Source: a virus. From it: a stretch of 34,661 nucleotides of DNA. Shown here piece by piece: positions 1 through 6,406 of the stretch. Position numbers and translations under genes: made by a program. The notes beneath the pieces were generated by a model. It had not been told where the DNA came from. It worked only from the letters and a program-made list of their open reading frames with translations, and searched no databases. Every line of letters begins with the position of its first letter. Within the stretch, counting starts at the first letter, position 1. The DNA is taken from the IMG/VR virus record IMGVR_UViG_3300013188_000003, positions 1-34,661 of that record; one strand, given 5' to 3'.

Positions 1-67
1 TAATGAGTTCTGAGACTCTTTTGACTGATAAATCCAAATGGTCTGCAACTTCTCTTTGTGTAGCCAT
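1..67 (-). CDS. Terminase small subunit, partial second copy (N-terminal 22 aa)
   Basis: The reverse strand from 67 reads MATQREVADHLDLSVKRVSE, the same N-terminus as the complete small terminase at 33228-33752, and is cut by the contig end. It is the wrap-around copy of that gene, not an independent paralogue: the DNA is identical to 33686-33752 over this stretch. Its presence shows that the left end of the contig continues into terS, as expected for a circular or circularly permuted genome. Confidence 0.9.
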   Translation of the reverse strand, partial: MATQREVADHLDLSVKRVSELI

Positions 68-158
68 ACAGTGCGTTTATTACCCTATTAGATTTGGACT
101 GTCGCTAAAAAAAAACTGTGGTCGCGAATAACCCACGTTGAATGTTGTAAAAGAACCT
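1..158. repeat. Left terminal redundancy matching 33686-33843
   Basis: Bases 1-158 align with 33686-33843 without gaps and with about three mismatches. All three lie beyond base 100, in the noncoding gap next to the variable gene (ctaaaa/ctagaa, gttgtaaaag/gctgtagaag). The partner copy holds the start of the complete terS. The homology stops at the last codon and stop of the Z-like gene (AAA TGA is kept in both), after which the two copies diverge. Confidence 0.9.
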
Positions 159-159
159 A
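68..159. other. Gap upstream of terS; candidate cos/packaging region
   Basis: This 92-base gap separates the Z-like gene from terS and recurs nearly unchanged at 33753-33844. In lambda the cos site lies directly upstream of the small terminase gene, and this is the corresponding position. It holds a locally GC-rich stretch (gtggtcgcgaataaccc) containing the palindrome tcgcga, an A-run, and two related motifs (ctgtcgct and ctgtggtcgcg) that could be terminase-binding repeats. No cohesive end can be proved from sequence; a promoter for the late genes could also lie here. Confidence 0.3.
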
Positions 160-777
160 TCATTTGGCACTCCTTAGTGCTTTAGTTAATTCTTCAGCAA
201 AGTTCTTATCAAACCTAGCCTTGCTATATTTCTCAGCTATCTTGTAGAAGGGAAACATAGCGTTATAAGTTACACTGTTTTTAAATGCCACCATTAGCTT
301 TACTGACCTATCTTTTTGTCTTTCCCAAACACCATCAATACTTTTTATATTGCCAATAAATTGTGATTGCTTTTTAATCAGACCACTCTTTCTTCCAGCT
401 ATATTACCAAATTTATTTAACTTAGCATTAGGAACATAAGGCACACCAACCTTAGATGATTCGCCTGACCTTACACCACCATGTACTAGATACTGCATAA
501 ACTTGTTTGCCCATTCAGTAAAACCTAATGTACCAGTAAGACTGGTCTTTCTTGCAGCTATCCTATAAAAAGCCTTAGTAGTTCTAGCCATTGGTCTATC
601 TAGCTTTTGTATCATTTGTTTCTGCATCTCTCTGTCTAATCCTCTCATGCGATTACCTTTACCAATACCTAATGTCTTATTGATAGCCATAGCAGTTGCA
701 AATGGTACTTGTTTCTTTTGCACGTTAGTTGTCCACTTGGTCACATCTTTAATATTATCTTTTACAGAAACTTTCAT
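160..777 (-). CDS. Minor tail protein Z-like (variable locus, version A)
   Basis: A 205-aa protein. The ATG at 777 is preferred over an upstream TTG because GGAGAAAGGG lies just before it and it overlaps the stop of the preceding HTH gene (ATGA). Features resembling the phage minor tail protein Z family (PF06763-like) are an early VPFATAMAINKT stretch, a KLDRP...T block, an aromatic segment ending YLVHGG near residue 100, and a conserved FGNI..GLIK....F.GN..IDGVW block near residues 125-150. Lambda gpZ is a tail completion protein acting near the head-tail junction. Here the gene lies upstream of terS rather than between the FII- and U-like genes. A diverged version is at 33845-34444. The function call is by pattern, moderately sure. 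Confidence 0.6.
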   Translation of the reverse strand: MKVSVKDNIKDVTKWTTNVQKKQVPFATAMAINKTLGIGKGNRMRGLDREMQKQMIQKLDRPMARTTKAFYRIAARKTSLTGTLGFTEWANKFMQYLVHGGVRSGESSKVGVPYVPNAKLNKFGNIAGRKSGLIKKQSQFIGNIKSIDGVWERQKDRSVKLMVAFKNSVTYNAMFPFYKIAEKYSKARFDKNFAEELTKALRSAK

Positions 778-932
778 CCCTTTCTCCAATGCGATTGTGT
801 TTGAAACTTTAGTCCTAACTCTTTTGCTTTCCTTCTTATAGTAGATGGATGCACATCATAAGTCATAGCAATATCATGTGATGATTTGCCTTCCTTAATC
901 TTCTGTTCTAATTTTTGTTTATCTATCTTCAT
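774..932 (-). CDS. 52-aa helix-turn-helix protein
   Basis: Reading back from the ATG at 932 gives MKIDKQKLEQKIKEGKSSHD, then IAMTYDVHPSTIRRKAKELG and a short tail ending HWRKG. The IAMTYDVHPSTIRRKAKELG segment is a textbook helix-turn-helix of the resolvase/homeodomain-like kind used by small DNA-binding proteins and homing-endonuclease tails. Start and stop both overlap neighbours by ATGA (DUF3310 gene upstream, Z-like gene downstream), so translation is coupled. A second copy at 34441-34599 differs by one residue seen (ELG to ALG), mainly synonymous otherwise, which supports real coding. It may regulate the late operon or the adjacent packaging region. Confidence 0.75.
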   Translation of the reverse strand: MKIDKQKLEQKIKEGKSSHDIAMTYDVHPSTIRRKAKELGLKFQTQSHWRKG

Positions 933-994
933 AAGTTCTCGTAATGTTCTATTAACTTATTAATATACCAAACAGACTTCTGTAAGTCTTGTAT
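774..994. repeat. Right-flank redundancy matching 34441-34661
   Basis: These 221 bases align with the last 221 bases of the window. Differences cluster in the roughly 70 bases nearest the Z-like gene, with one more about 60 bases further on; beyond that the copies are identical to the contig end. It contains the HTH gene and the last 21 codons of the DUF3310 gene. The gradient of differences away from the Z-like gene looks like a recombination boundary. Confidence 0.9.
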
Positions 995-1147
995 ATTGGC
1001 ATCTTTGTATTTGTGGCGATGCAGGTATTTAATTGCATTACCTTCAAGATAAGCAGGAAATTCCCTACCTAATTGTTGTTTGATATAGTCAATACATTCT
1101 AGTCCACCCTTGTTGTAATGAGGTGGATGGTTTACTTGGTCACTCAT
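929..1147 (-). CDS. DUF3310 family protein
   Basis: A 72-aa protein whose pattern VNHPPHYN, C.DYI, FPAYLEGNAIKYLHRHKYK and KSVWYINKLIE is the DUF3310 signature (PF11753), common in tailed phages. The family is sometimes annotated as a nucleotide kinase because of T7 gp1.7, but the small stand-alone form has no proven activity. Length is normal for the family. The ATG overlaps the stop of the 60-aa gene upstream by ATGA, and its stop overlaps the HTH start. The C-terminal 21 codons recur at the right contig end. Probably a DNA-metabolism or early accessory protein. Confidence 0.85.
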   Translation of the reverse strand: MSDQVNHPPHYNKGGLECIDYIKQQLGREFPAYLEGNAIKYLHRHKYKDANIQDLQKSVWYINKLIEHYENL

Positions 1148-1326
1148 TTCTCTCTCCTTATTATTTCATTCTTACATTTTTGTATGACCTTTTTCTTAGC
1201 ACTTGGCGATTCAATGTAATCATTCAGTTCTTTTAGTGTCATACACTTTAGATAGTAATGCTCGGTTCTTGTTTTACCTGTAGCTCTATCTCTAATCTTT
1301 GCACTTGGTTTTAGTTTTATTGGCAT
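1144..1326 (-). CDS. Conserved small phage protein (60 aa)
   Basis: Start chosen at the ATG at 1326 (MPIKLKPSAKIRDRATGKTR), which has AAGGAGAAGAAG just upstream; an ORF extended to 1365 would add an arginine run translated from the overlapping gene. The protein is basic, with a PIKLKPS opening, a TRTEHYYLKC segment and a KKKVIQKCKNEIIRR end. I recall similar proteins in marine podo- and siphoviruses but know no function. The two cysteines are not arranged as a metal site. It overlaps the DUF3310 start by ATGA. Confidence 0.75.
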   Translation of the reverse strand: MPIKLKPSAKIRDRATGKTRTEHYYLKCMTLKELNDYIESPSAKKKVIQKCKNEIIRREK

Positions 1327-1426
1327 TCTTCTTCTCCTTCTTAAATATCTTATCCCAGTTAGCATCTATCTTTTTCTTATCTTCCTTGCGTCTACGCGAA
1401 CCTTTACCACCATGCCACTTAGACAT
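1292..1426 (-). CDS. 44-aa basic protein (MSKWHGGKGSRRR)
   Basis: The ATG at 1426 lies inside the end of the nuclease gene (8-base overlap) and the frame runs to TAG at 1292, overlapping the 60-aa gene by 35 bases. The product begins MSKWHGGKGSRRRKEDKKK and continues with IDANWDKIF, then a Lys-rich tail. I recall proteins opening with a GGKGS.PR motif and an (F/N)xxxWDxIF segment in many marine phages, always tiny and of unknown role. Highly basic, so nucleic-acid contact is plausible. The Shine-Dalgarno site of the next gene lies within its Lys codons. Confidence 0.6.
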   Translation of the reverse strand: MSKWHGGKGSRRRKEDKKKIDANWDKIFKKEKKNANKTKTKCKD

Positions 1427-2507
1427 TTTCTAAAAACTCTTTTAATTTGTTTATTGGTTTTAAATATCTATATCCATAAAAAGCTGTTTTTCTTTTTTTA
1501 GCATTCTCATCAAGAACAGAGGAATCGTCAGTATATTTATTTAAAATACTCTTATCAGCTACACCACAAATATAAAAATCTTTATCATTGTAGTGTTTAA
1601 TTACAATTATTTCTGAATTTTTATTTCTCTTTGGTACTAAAACAAACTTACCATAACCAGCAGTCTTCACACCTACATTTAAACCAATTTTAGATAAGTC
1701 TGATGCTATATAGTTAGCAGACTTTCCAACTGTCCAATCTATAAATTTTTTATTTAAATATTTTTCTACTGCCATCTCTCCACCATAACCTGTCAAAAAT
1801 CTTTTTTTTGTAGCGTTAGGGTCTTCTTTGTGATGACGTTCTGTACTTTTAGCTTTTATACATTCATTAGCAAACAAATCTAATTTTTGTAAATCTTCAT
1901 CTGTTAAAGTTATTTTTAAAAAATTGTGCAAGTTTTCAACAACCTGATATTGATATGATTTTTCATCAACACTATTTTCTTTTGTTATTATCTTTTTATC
2001 TTTTTCAAATATAACCTTCTGAAAATTAACTGACTTATCTAATTTAGATAGCAATACTTTTGCTTGCATAAAATCTTTAGGTAAACATCTTAATAATTCT
2101 TCTACGCTAAATATCACCATATCTTTTTCATCTTTGTGTATTTTTTCTAATACAGGTTTATCAGCATCAGTATCACAAATCAAAGCTGTCTTATTATCAA
2201 AGTTAAAACATCTAGCATTTGGTTGTATTTGTATATATCCACTTTCTTCACATTTGATATTTAATTGTTCAAAGGCTCTTATCATCATTTCAACCATTTT
2301 TAGTTTCTTTTGAGTAGAATCGTTTTGTAAAGATTCTTTTAACATTTGTTCTGCTCTACAAAACTTAATCTCAAAATTAACACCTACTATTTTAAAGATA
2401 CGTTTTCGATTACCCCACTTAACATAAGTATCAAGTTCATAAGTTCTTAATTCTTTTAACTTTTGTTCTAAAGTTTCATCTAAATATGTTTTTATTGGTT
2501 TGGTCAT
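1419..2507 (-). CDS. Putative PD-(D/E)XK-type nuclease with unknown N-terminal region
   Basis: A 362-aa protein. Residues 240-315 look like a restriction-like nuclease core: GYGGEMAVEKYL (E244/E248), SANYIASDLSKIGLNVGVKT (D270, then V280-K281) and a hydrophobic strand FYICGVAD. This order (helix Glu, Asp, then xVK) fits PD-(D/E)XK enzymes. Residues 1-220 are Lys-rich, contain NARCFNFDNKTALICDTDAD near 97-116, and match nothing I know; they may recognise DNA. The start overlaps the stop of a repeat-encoded peptide by ATGA. It could be a restriction-type or recombination nuclease; substrate unknown. Confidence 0.55.
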   Translation of the reverse strand: MTKPIKTYLDETLEQKLKELRTYELDTYVKWGNRKRIFKIVGVNFEIKFCRAEQMLKESLQNDSTQKKLKMVEMMIRAFEQLNIKCEESGYIQIQPNARCFNFDNKTALICDTDADKPVLEKIHKDEKDMVIFSVEELLRCLPKDFMQAKVLLSKLDKSVNFQKVIFEKDKKIITKENSVDEKSYQYQVVENLHNFLKITLTDEDLQKLDLFANECIKAKSTERHHKEDPNATKKRFLTGYGGEMAVEKYLNKKFIDWTVGKSANYIASDLSKIGLNVGVKTAGYGKFVLVPKRNKNSEIIVIKHYNDKDFYICGVADKSILNKYTDDSSVLDENAKKRKTAFYGYRYLKPINKLKEFLENV

Positions 2508-2635
2508 AATACTTGAATTACATAGTGGTTTGGGTTGGTTGTATTAGAAATACAAACCAAACCAACCAACTTTTTGATAATTTGGCTAAAAAACCAAACC
2601 AAAACCAAACCAAAACCAAACCAAAACCAAACCAT
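2504..2635 (-). CDS. Repeat-encoded W/F-rich hydrophobic peptide (43 aa)
   Basis: ATG at 2635 follows AAAGGAGAATATTAAT, a good ribosome site embedded in the last codons of the primase-helicase gene. The reading frame passes through an 11-base tandem repeat and ends with a TGA overlapping the ATG of the nuclease gene (ATGA). The product starts MVWFWFGFGLVLVWFF, a likely membrane segment, then SQIIKKLVGLVCIS and a polar tail. Because 11 is not a multiple of 3, successive repeats are read in all three frames, each giving hydrophobic residues. Spacing and coupling at both ends favour translation; low complexity argues for caution. Confidence 0.4.
   Translation of the reverse strand: MVWFWFGFGLVLVWFFSQIIKKLVGLVCISNTTNPNHYVIQVL
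2590..2633 (-). repeat. Four perfect 11-base repeats, GGTTTGGTTTT on the transcribed strand
   Basis: Units at 2590-2600, 2601-2611, 2612-2622 and 2623-2633 are identical (AAAACCAAACC on the plus strand). The minus strand therefore carries eight closely spaced GG pairs, able in principle to form a two-tetrad G-quadruplex in mRNA or single-stranded DNA. Below it, at about 2528-2571, related GGTTGGTTTGG runs form an imperfect hairpin (GGTTTGTATT/AATACAACC). Position directly downstream of the helicase gene would suit an iteron-like origin, a translational control element or simple slippage repeat; the sequence alone does not decide. Confidence 0.85.
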
Positions 2636-2636
2636 A

Positions 2637-4538
2637 TTAATATTCTCCTTTAGCTTCAAAAATCTGATTATCCCAAGTTTTTGCTTGATAACCCTTTCTT
2701 TCATCATAATTAATCATATTTAGTTCAAGCATATCTTTTAATCTACCTGATAATGTAGGTCTTTTTATATCCATAATTGCTGCTAAAACACCAACCTTTA
2801 CCCAAACATCTATAGGATTATTTGGATTCTTTTCTTTTTGATACTCTTCAATTGCTTCAATTGTTTTTACTCTAGCAGGAGTATAAATACTTGTTTTAGG
2901 TTTTTCATCAGTCAATGCCAATACGCCTGATGTAACACCCTCATATCCATATAATGTAAGTTCTTTGAATTGGAAATATAAATCATCAATAGGCGTACCA
3001 TCTTTAACTAATGTTTGCTTCAAAGTAACAAGCATAGCCTTGTCATCACTGTTCTTATCTCTATCAACCCTAAATTCATAATCTAAAGCTGCTGGTAATA
3101 CTGAGCTACCTCTAGCTCTACCATTAGAACCATGACCTGTATGATGCACAATAACCATAGATGCTTGGAATTCTTCCTTTAGCTCATCAATACGCTGAAT
3201 AAACTTATTCATGTCCTCAGTGCTGTTCTCATTGAGTCCATAGTTTCTAGCAAGAGTATCAACAATAATCATGCCCACATTCCCATGCTCTCTTTCTATG
3301 TCTCTACAAACTTCTTGCAACATAGCAAATTCAGCATCATCACCTATTCTTGAACCCCTATTAGATATTAATAAAGGTGCTTCAGATAAACTTCTGCTAT
3401 AGAACTGCTCATAGCTCTTAATACGTCTAGCAACAGCAGTATGACCCTCACCAGCTAAATACAGCACTGTAGATGGTTTAGTATCAAATCCATAGAAATC
3501 TTTACCTGATGCAATAGAGCAAGCCATAGCAATAGCTATAAATGACTTACCACTCTTAGGAGCTCCATAAATACTTGTAACTGTAGCTCTTTCTATACAC
3601 CTATCTACTAACCAGTCAGGCTCAGTCATCTTTTCCATAATCTCATTGACTGTTTGGAAATATAAAGCACCTTTAGGACGTGCTACCTCATTCTTGTTTA
3701 TATAATCTTCTAATTGTTTTGAATCTTTAAAATAACCTGATTCGTATGCATCGTATAAATCATCTTTCTCATTAAAGTCTGCTGGTGGTTGTACTATCTT
3801 CACCTTACATTGATTTTCTTTTAGATACTTAGATATATCATTTGCACACTTAATTCCTGCTTCATCGTTGTCAGGAAATATAACTACATCTCTGCCAAAA
3901 ATAGGACTCCAATCTGCTTTCTCCCAAGAATTGACTCCACCATGCCAAGTACAGCTATCACCCTCATAAATCGCTTCACATCCTCTAAGAGCCTTCTCAC
4001 CTTCATTTATAATAATTGCCTTGTCAGGGTACTTATTTGTGTAATAAATAGGTAGAGAGCCTTCAGGTCGCTTCATAGACCAACTGCTATCAGGATTAAG
4101 GGTAAATGGTGCGTATTTTTGCTTAATAAAATGTCCTTCAGGGAATCTTAAAACCATAAAGTTATCAGCATACTTGACCTTCACAATAGCTTGCTTGTAA
4201 AGGTCAATCATCTGCTCACGAGAGAATGACCTAGCACTACCTGCGGTTTTACTTTTAGGGGGGTTGAAACCGCTTAATAAGGAGTCATTTGAATGTAGTG
4301 CTAAGTCATAACCAAACTGTTTTAAAATAGAATTGACATCTTGATTCATGTGTTTGATTAAATCTATTAATCCACCACCTTTATCATTTTCAAAATCCCA
4401 CCAAGTTCCAGCATCTACATTAACTACTAGAGAACCATGTGTACCATATCGCCATTCATGTGACCTTTTGGTTCTAGGTTCACCTAGTAGTTGTAGTGCA
4501 ACTTCAGGTGCTATTCTTTGCCAGTCTATCTGTTGCAT
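2637..4538 (-). CDS. Primase-helicase (TOPRIM plus RepA-like ATPase)
   Basis: A 633-aa replication protein. The ATG at 4538 shares a base with the SSB-like gene stop (TGATG). Residues 1-100 resemble the N-terminal part of phage primases (WDFENDKGGG.IDLI). Around 173-235 is a TOPRIM fold: IIINEGEKALRG, then VVIFPDNDEAG. Residues 315-480 form a RecA/RepA-like ATPase: Walker A GAPKSGKS near 324, YLAGEG near 355, Walker B MIIVDTLAR near 421, and a VIVHHTGHG sensor near 462. The C-terminus looks like a winged helix. It probably primes and unwinds phage DNA in place of a DnaB/DnaG pair. No DNA polymerase gene accompanies it. Confidence 0.9.
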   Translation of the reverse strand: MQQIDWQRIAPEVALQLLGEPRTKRSHEWRYGTHGSLVVNVDAGTWWDFENDKGGGLIDLIKHMNQDVNSILKQFGYDLALHSNDSLLSGFNPPKSKTAGSARSFSREQMIDLYKQAIVKVKYADNFMVLRFPEGHFIKQKYAPFTLNPDSSWSMKRPEGSLPIYYTNKYPDKAIIINEGEKALRGCEAIYEGDSCTWHGGVNSWEKADWSPIFGRDVVIFPDNDEAGIKCANDISKYLKENQCKVKIVQPPADFNEKDDLYDAYESGYFKDSKQLEDYINKNEVARPKGALYFQTVNEIMEKMTEPDWLVDRCIERATVTSIYGAPKSGKSFIAIAMACSIASGKDFYGFDTKPSTVLYLAGEGHTAVARRIKSYEQFYSRSLSEAPLLISNRGSRIGDDAEFAMLQEVCRDIEREHGNVGMIIVDTLARNYGLNENSTEDMNKFIQRIDELKEEFQASMVIVHHTGHGSNGRARGSSVLPAALDYEFRVDRDKNSDDKAMLVTLKQTLVKDGTPIDDLYFQFKELTLYGYEGVTSGVLALTDEKPKTSIYTPARVKTIEAIEEYQKEKNPNNPIDVWVKVGVLAAIMDIKRPTLSGRLKDMLELNMINYDERKGYQAKTWDNQIFEAKGEY

Positions 4539-5155
4539 CAAAATGGAATGTCATCATCATCATTTTGTTCAATCATCTCAGCTACTTTATCGCTAAGACC
4601 ATCATTAGGACTTTTAAATGTGTCCTCTACTGGTGCTTCTTGGTCTAAATACCAACTAGGTATTACAAAACCATCACTTCTTGGTGCAAATTTAGCAAAG
4701 CTAAATGTTAATTCAGAAGAATTACCCATGCCAACTTGTATAGGTTTAGAACCCTCAAATTTAACTACAGGTAAACTTGTAGAACTAGCATCCATTTGAT
4801 TCCAAAATGTAGCTAACAAGCTATTAAATGCACTTGATTCAGCATAAGTAAATCTTTGCCATAAGTAAGCATGTTGTGCTCCTTGAGGAAATACCCAAGC
4901 ACTAAATGCTCTTTTAAAATCCTCTGCTGGTTTAGGACTAACTACACCAAATTTTTCATCCCATTGATATTCAAAACCATCTGCTCTTGTATACCTACCC
5001 CATCCTGATTTGAATGTTGCAGGGTCAAGTTGCAGATATTGGAACTCAACAGGCGTTTCACCATTAGCAAAAAATTGCTGATGTGATGTTTTAAAAGCAA
5101 GATAAACTTGCTGACTCTCACTGTTGGAACTACTCATTCCACCTAATATATCCAT
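4538..5155 (-). CDS. SSB-like protein with acidic DDDDIPF tail
   Basis: A 205-aa protein with a strong ribosome site (AGGAGAGTAT) before ATG 5155. The last residues, EQNDDDDIPF, match the acidic C-terminal tip of bacterial single-strand DNA-binding protein, which docks onto SSB partners. The body (YLAFKTSHQQFFANGETPVE, FQYLQLDPATFKSGWGRYTR and so on) is rich in aromatic residues but shows no obvious canonical OB-fold signature. Adjacent to the primase-helicase. I infer a phage SSB that binds replication intermediates; an annealing protein with an SSB-like tip is the main alternative. Confidence 0.7.
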   Translation of the reverse strand: MDILGGMSSSNSESQQVYLAFKTSHQQFFANGETPVEFQYLQLDPATFKSGWGRYTRADGFEYQWDEKFGVVSPKPAEDFKRAFSAWVFPQGAQHAYLWQRFTYAESSAFNSLLATFWNQMDASSTSLPVVKFEGSKPIQVGMGNSSELTFSFAKFAPRSDGFVIPSWYLDQEAPVEDTFKSPNDGLSDKVAEMIEQNDDDDIPF

Positions 5156-5169
5156 ATACTCTCCTATGG

Positions 5170-5379
5170 TTAATGTATTGTTTTCTCAATACTGTTTAAA
5201 TAATCAGCTTCAAGTTGGGTGTAACACCTTTCCTTAAAACTTTCATAATCCTCGTCATTTATAATGCCAAGAAATTCGCAAGCACTTTGTATCTTCTCGT
5301 AGGCGAACCTACAATAATCTTCAAAGTCCTGCTCAAGCAGGTAGCTGTTTAAATCCATCTGCTCTTTGTATGATTTCAT
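5170..5379 (-). CDS. Hypothetical acidic protein (69 aa)
   Basis: Starts at ATG 5379 with AAAGG a few bases upstream; the first 47 bases overlap the nuclease gene in another frame. The product (MKSYKEQMDLNSYLLEQDFE and onward) is acidic and predicted helical, with FEDYCRFAYEKIQSACEFLG and FKERCYTQLEADYLNSIE segments. A shorter start at MDLNS is possible. I recognise no family. Its place between the SSB-like gene and a nuclease suggests a replication or recombination accessory role. Confidence 0.6.
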   Translation of the reverse strand: MKSYKEQMDLNSYLLEQDFEDYCRFAYEKIQSACEFLGIINDEDYESFKERCYTQLEADYLNSIEKTIH

Positions 5380-5767
5380 CTAACCTTTCACATATATCTG
5401 ATAAAGGACACATATATGTGCATTCCCAATTAGCCTTATCAAAGTTGTTCATTAAAAATAGTGGCACAACACACATAATGCTTCTTCTATCAAACTTATA
5501 TATCAATATAGGTATTAAGTTATCACCAGCACTATCTATTGCTTGTTGCCACCATTCGTTCTTGTAAATATTCTGCTTACCATTGTTTTTATATCTTTTA
5601 CATTCAATCGCAAAGTTTCTGAAATAAATATCAGCCATGCCTTTAGTTTGATACTGGTCAAGATTTCTTTTTACTCTCTCATCAAAACCTTTCTCTTCTA
5701 AAACTGCATTAAGTTTATTAACTATAACCCTCTCAAAAGCTGCACCTTTATTTCTGCTGTTTACCAT
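5333..5767 (-). CDS. Small PD-(D/E)XK endonuclease (resolvase-like)
   Basis: Start placed at ATG 5767 (MVNSRNKGAAFER), preceded by GAGGTTTAAC; 144 aa. The motif chain KGAAFER (E12), QYQTKGMADIYF (D46) and FAIECKRYK (E55, K57), followed by a WWQQA helix, is a classic restriction-like nuclease core as in phage PDDEXK endonucleases and archaeal Holliday junction resolvases. Length fits those families. It lies one base from the methylase stop and beside SSB-like and helicase genes, so resolution of replication or recombination branches before packaging is likely; pairing with the methylase as a restriction-modification unit is less likely. Confidence 0.75.
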   Translation of the reverse strand: MVNSRNKGAAFERVIVNKLNAVLEEKGFDERVKRNLDQYQTKGMADIYFRNFAIECKRYKNNGKQNIYKNEWWQQAIDSAGDNLIPILIYKFDRRSIMCVVPLFLMNNFDKANWECTYMCPLSDICERLDEIIQRADGFKQLPA

Positions 5768-5768
5768 G

Positions 5769-6299
5769 TTAAACCTCATTACCCCAAGAATCCCAACCAT
5801 CTACTTTTTCTCTTGCAAATAGTTCTATTTTTTTTTCTTTTTTATCATAAGTTTTTGCAATCATATCTCTAAAAAAATCAGGTTTTTTGCTATGATAACT
5901 TCTTGGCAATTCCCACCAGCAAGTATCATGTTTGATTAAAGCATTCTGCACACCTTTATAAGCAAGTAACAAATATTCAGCATTAGTAGTAAAAGTTCCA
6001 CCCAGCCCCAATCCTCTTGGTTTTTTTGCCCAAATTAAAGTTGTGCTATATTTAAAACCCCAAGCATTAATTACATCAAAAGACTCTTTTAAATATTTGT
6101 TTATAGTCCATAAATATAGCTTGCAATTTTTTTCTGATATATCCCTCACAGGTAAGTTTTTTATATCTTGTATTGTCATTGTTGGATATGGTAATGGTCT
6201 TGTCTTGCCATTAGAGTTCCAATCACAACCTCTTTTCACATCCCAAGCAGGGTCAGCATATATGATGTTATATTTTTTATTAGGAAATGGTATCTGCAT
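5769..6299 (-). CDS. MT-A70 family adenine DNA methyltransferase
   Basis: A 176-aa enzyme. NIIYADPAWD (residues 11-20) is motif IV, a DPAW variant of DPPW; LPYPTMTIQDIKNLP, KLYLWTINKYL, ALIWAKKPRGLGLGGTFTTN and AEYLLLAYKG follow in MT-A70 order, ending with an IELFARE segment. Such phage enzymes methylate N6 of adenine using S-adenosylmethionine and may protect phage DNA from host restriction or modulate timing. Length is typical. The ATG overlaps the preceding microprotein stop as TAATG. Specificity cannot be read from sequence. Confidence 0.88.
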   Translation of the reverse strand: MQIPFPNKKYNIIYADPAWDVKRGCDWNSNGKTRPLPYPTMTIQDIKNLPVRDISEKNCKLYLWTINKYLKESFDVINAWGFKYSTTLIWAKKPRGLGLGGTFTTNAEYLLLAYKGVQNALIKHDTCWWELPRSYHSKKPDFFRDMIAKTYDKKEKKIELFAREKVDGWDSWGNEV

Positions 6300-6406
6300 T
6301 AATCTAACTCTCTAATTATGTATATAAATGCTAGTACACTTAAAATGATTCCTATAAATACTAATCCAAATATTCCTGCAATAAAATATAGAATCCACTC
6401 AAGCAT
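6299..6406 (-). CDS. 35-aa single-span membrane microprotein
   Basis: ATG at 6406 overlaps the end of the preceding small gene and TAA at 6299-6301 overlaps the methylase ATG (TAATG). The product opens MLEWILYFIAGIFGLVFIGI and ends in IIRELD: one long hydrophobic helix with a charged C-terminus. Coupling on both sides argues for real translation. No family recognised; inner-membrane interference with a host function is a guess. Confidence 0.6.
   Translation of the reverse strand: MLEWILYFIAGIFGLVFIGIILSVLAFIYIIRELD

Noticed and set aside
2504-2707. A 67-aa version of the repeat-encoded peptide starting at 2707
   Set aside because: The extra N-terminal part overlaps the primase-helicase gene and has no ribosome site; the ATG at 2635 does.
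2535-2723. Plus-strand ORF across the CCAAA repeat
   Set aside because: Low-complexity translation of the repeat on the strand with no other gene; no ribosome site.
5333-6299. A restriction-modification pair formed by the 5333 nuclease and the MT-A70 methylase
   Set aside because: The nuclease resembles small resolvase-type enzymes and has no target-recognition region; methylase and nuclease are simply neighbours in a replication block. Kept only as a remote possibility.
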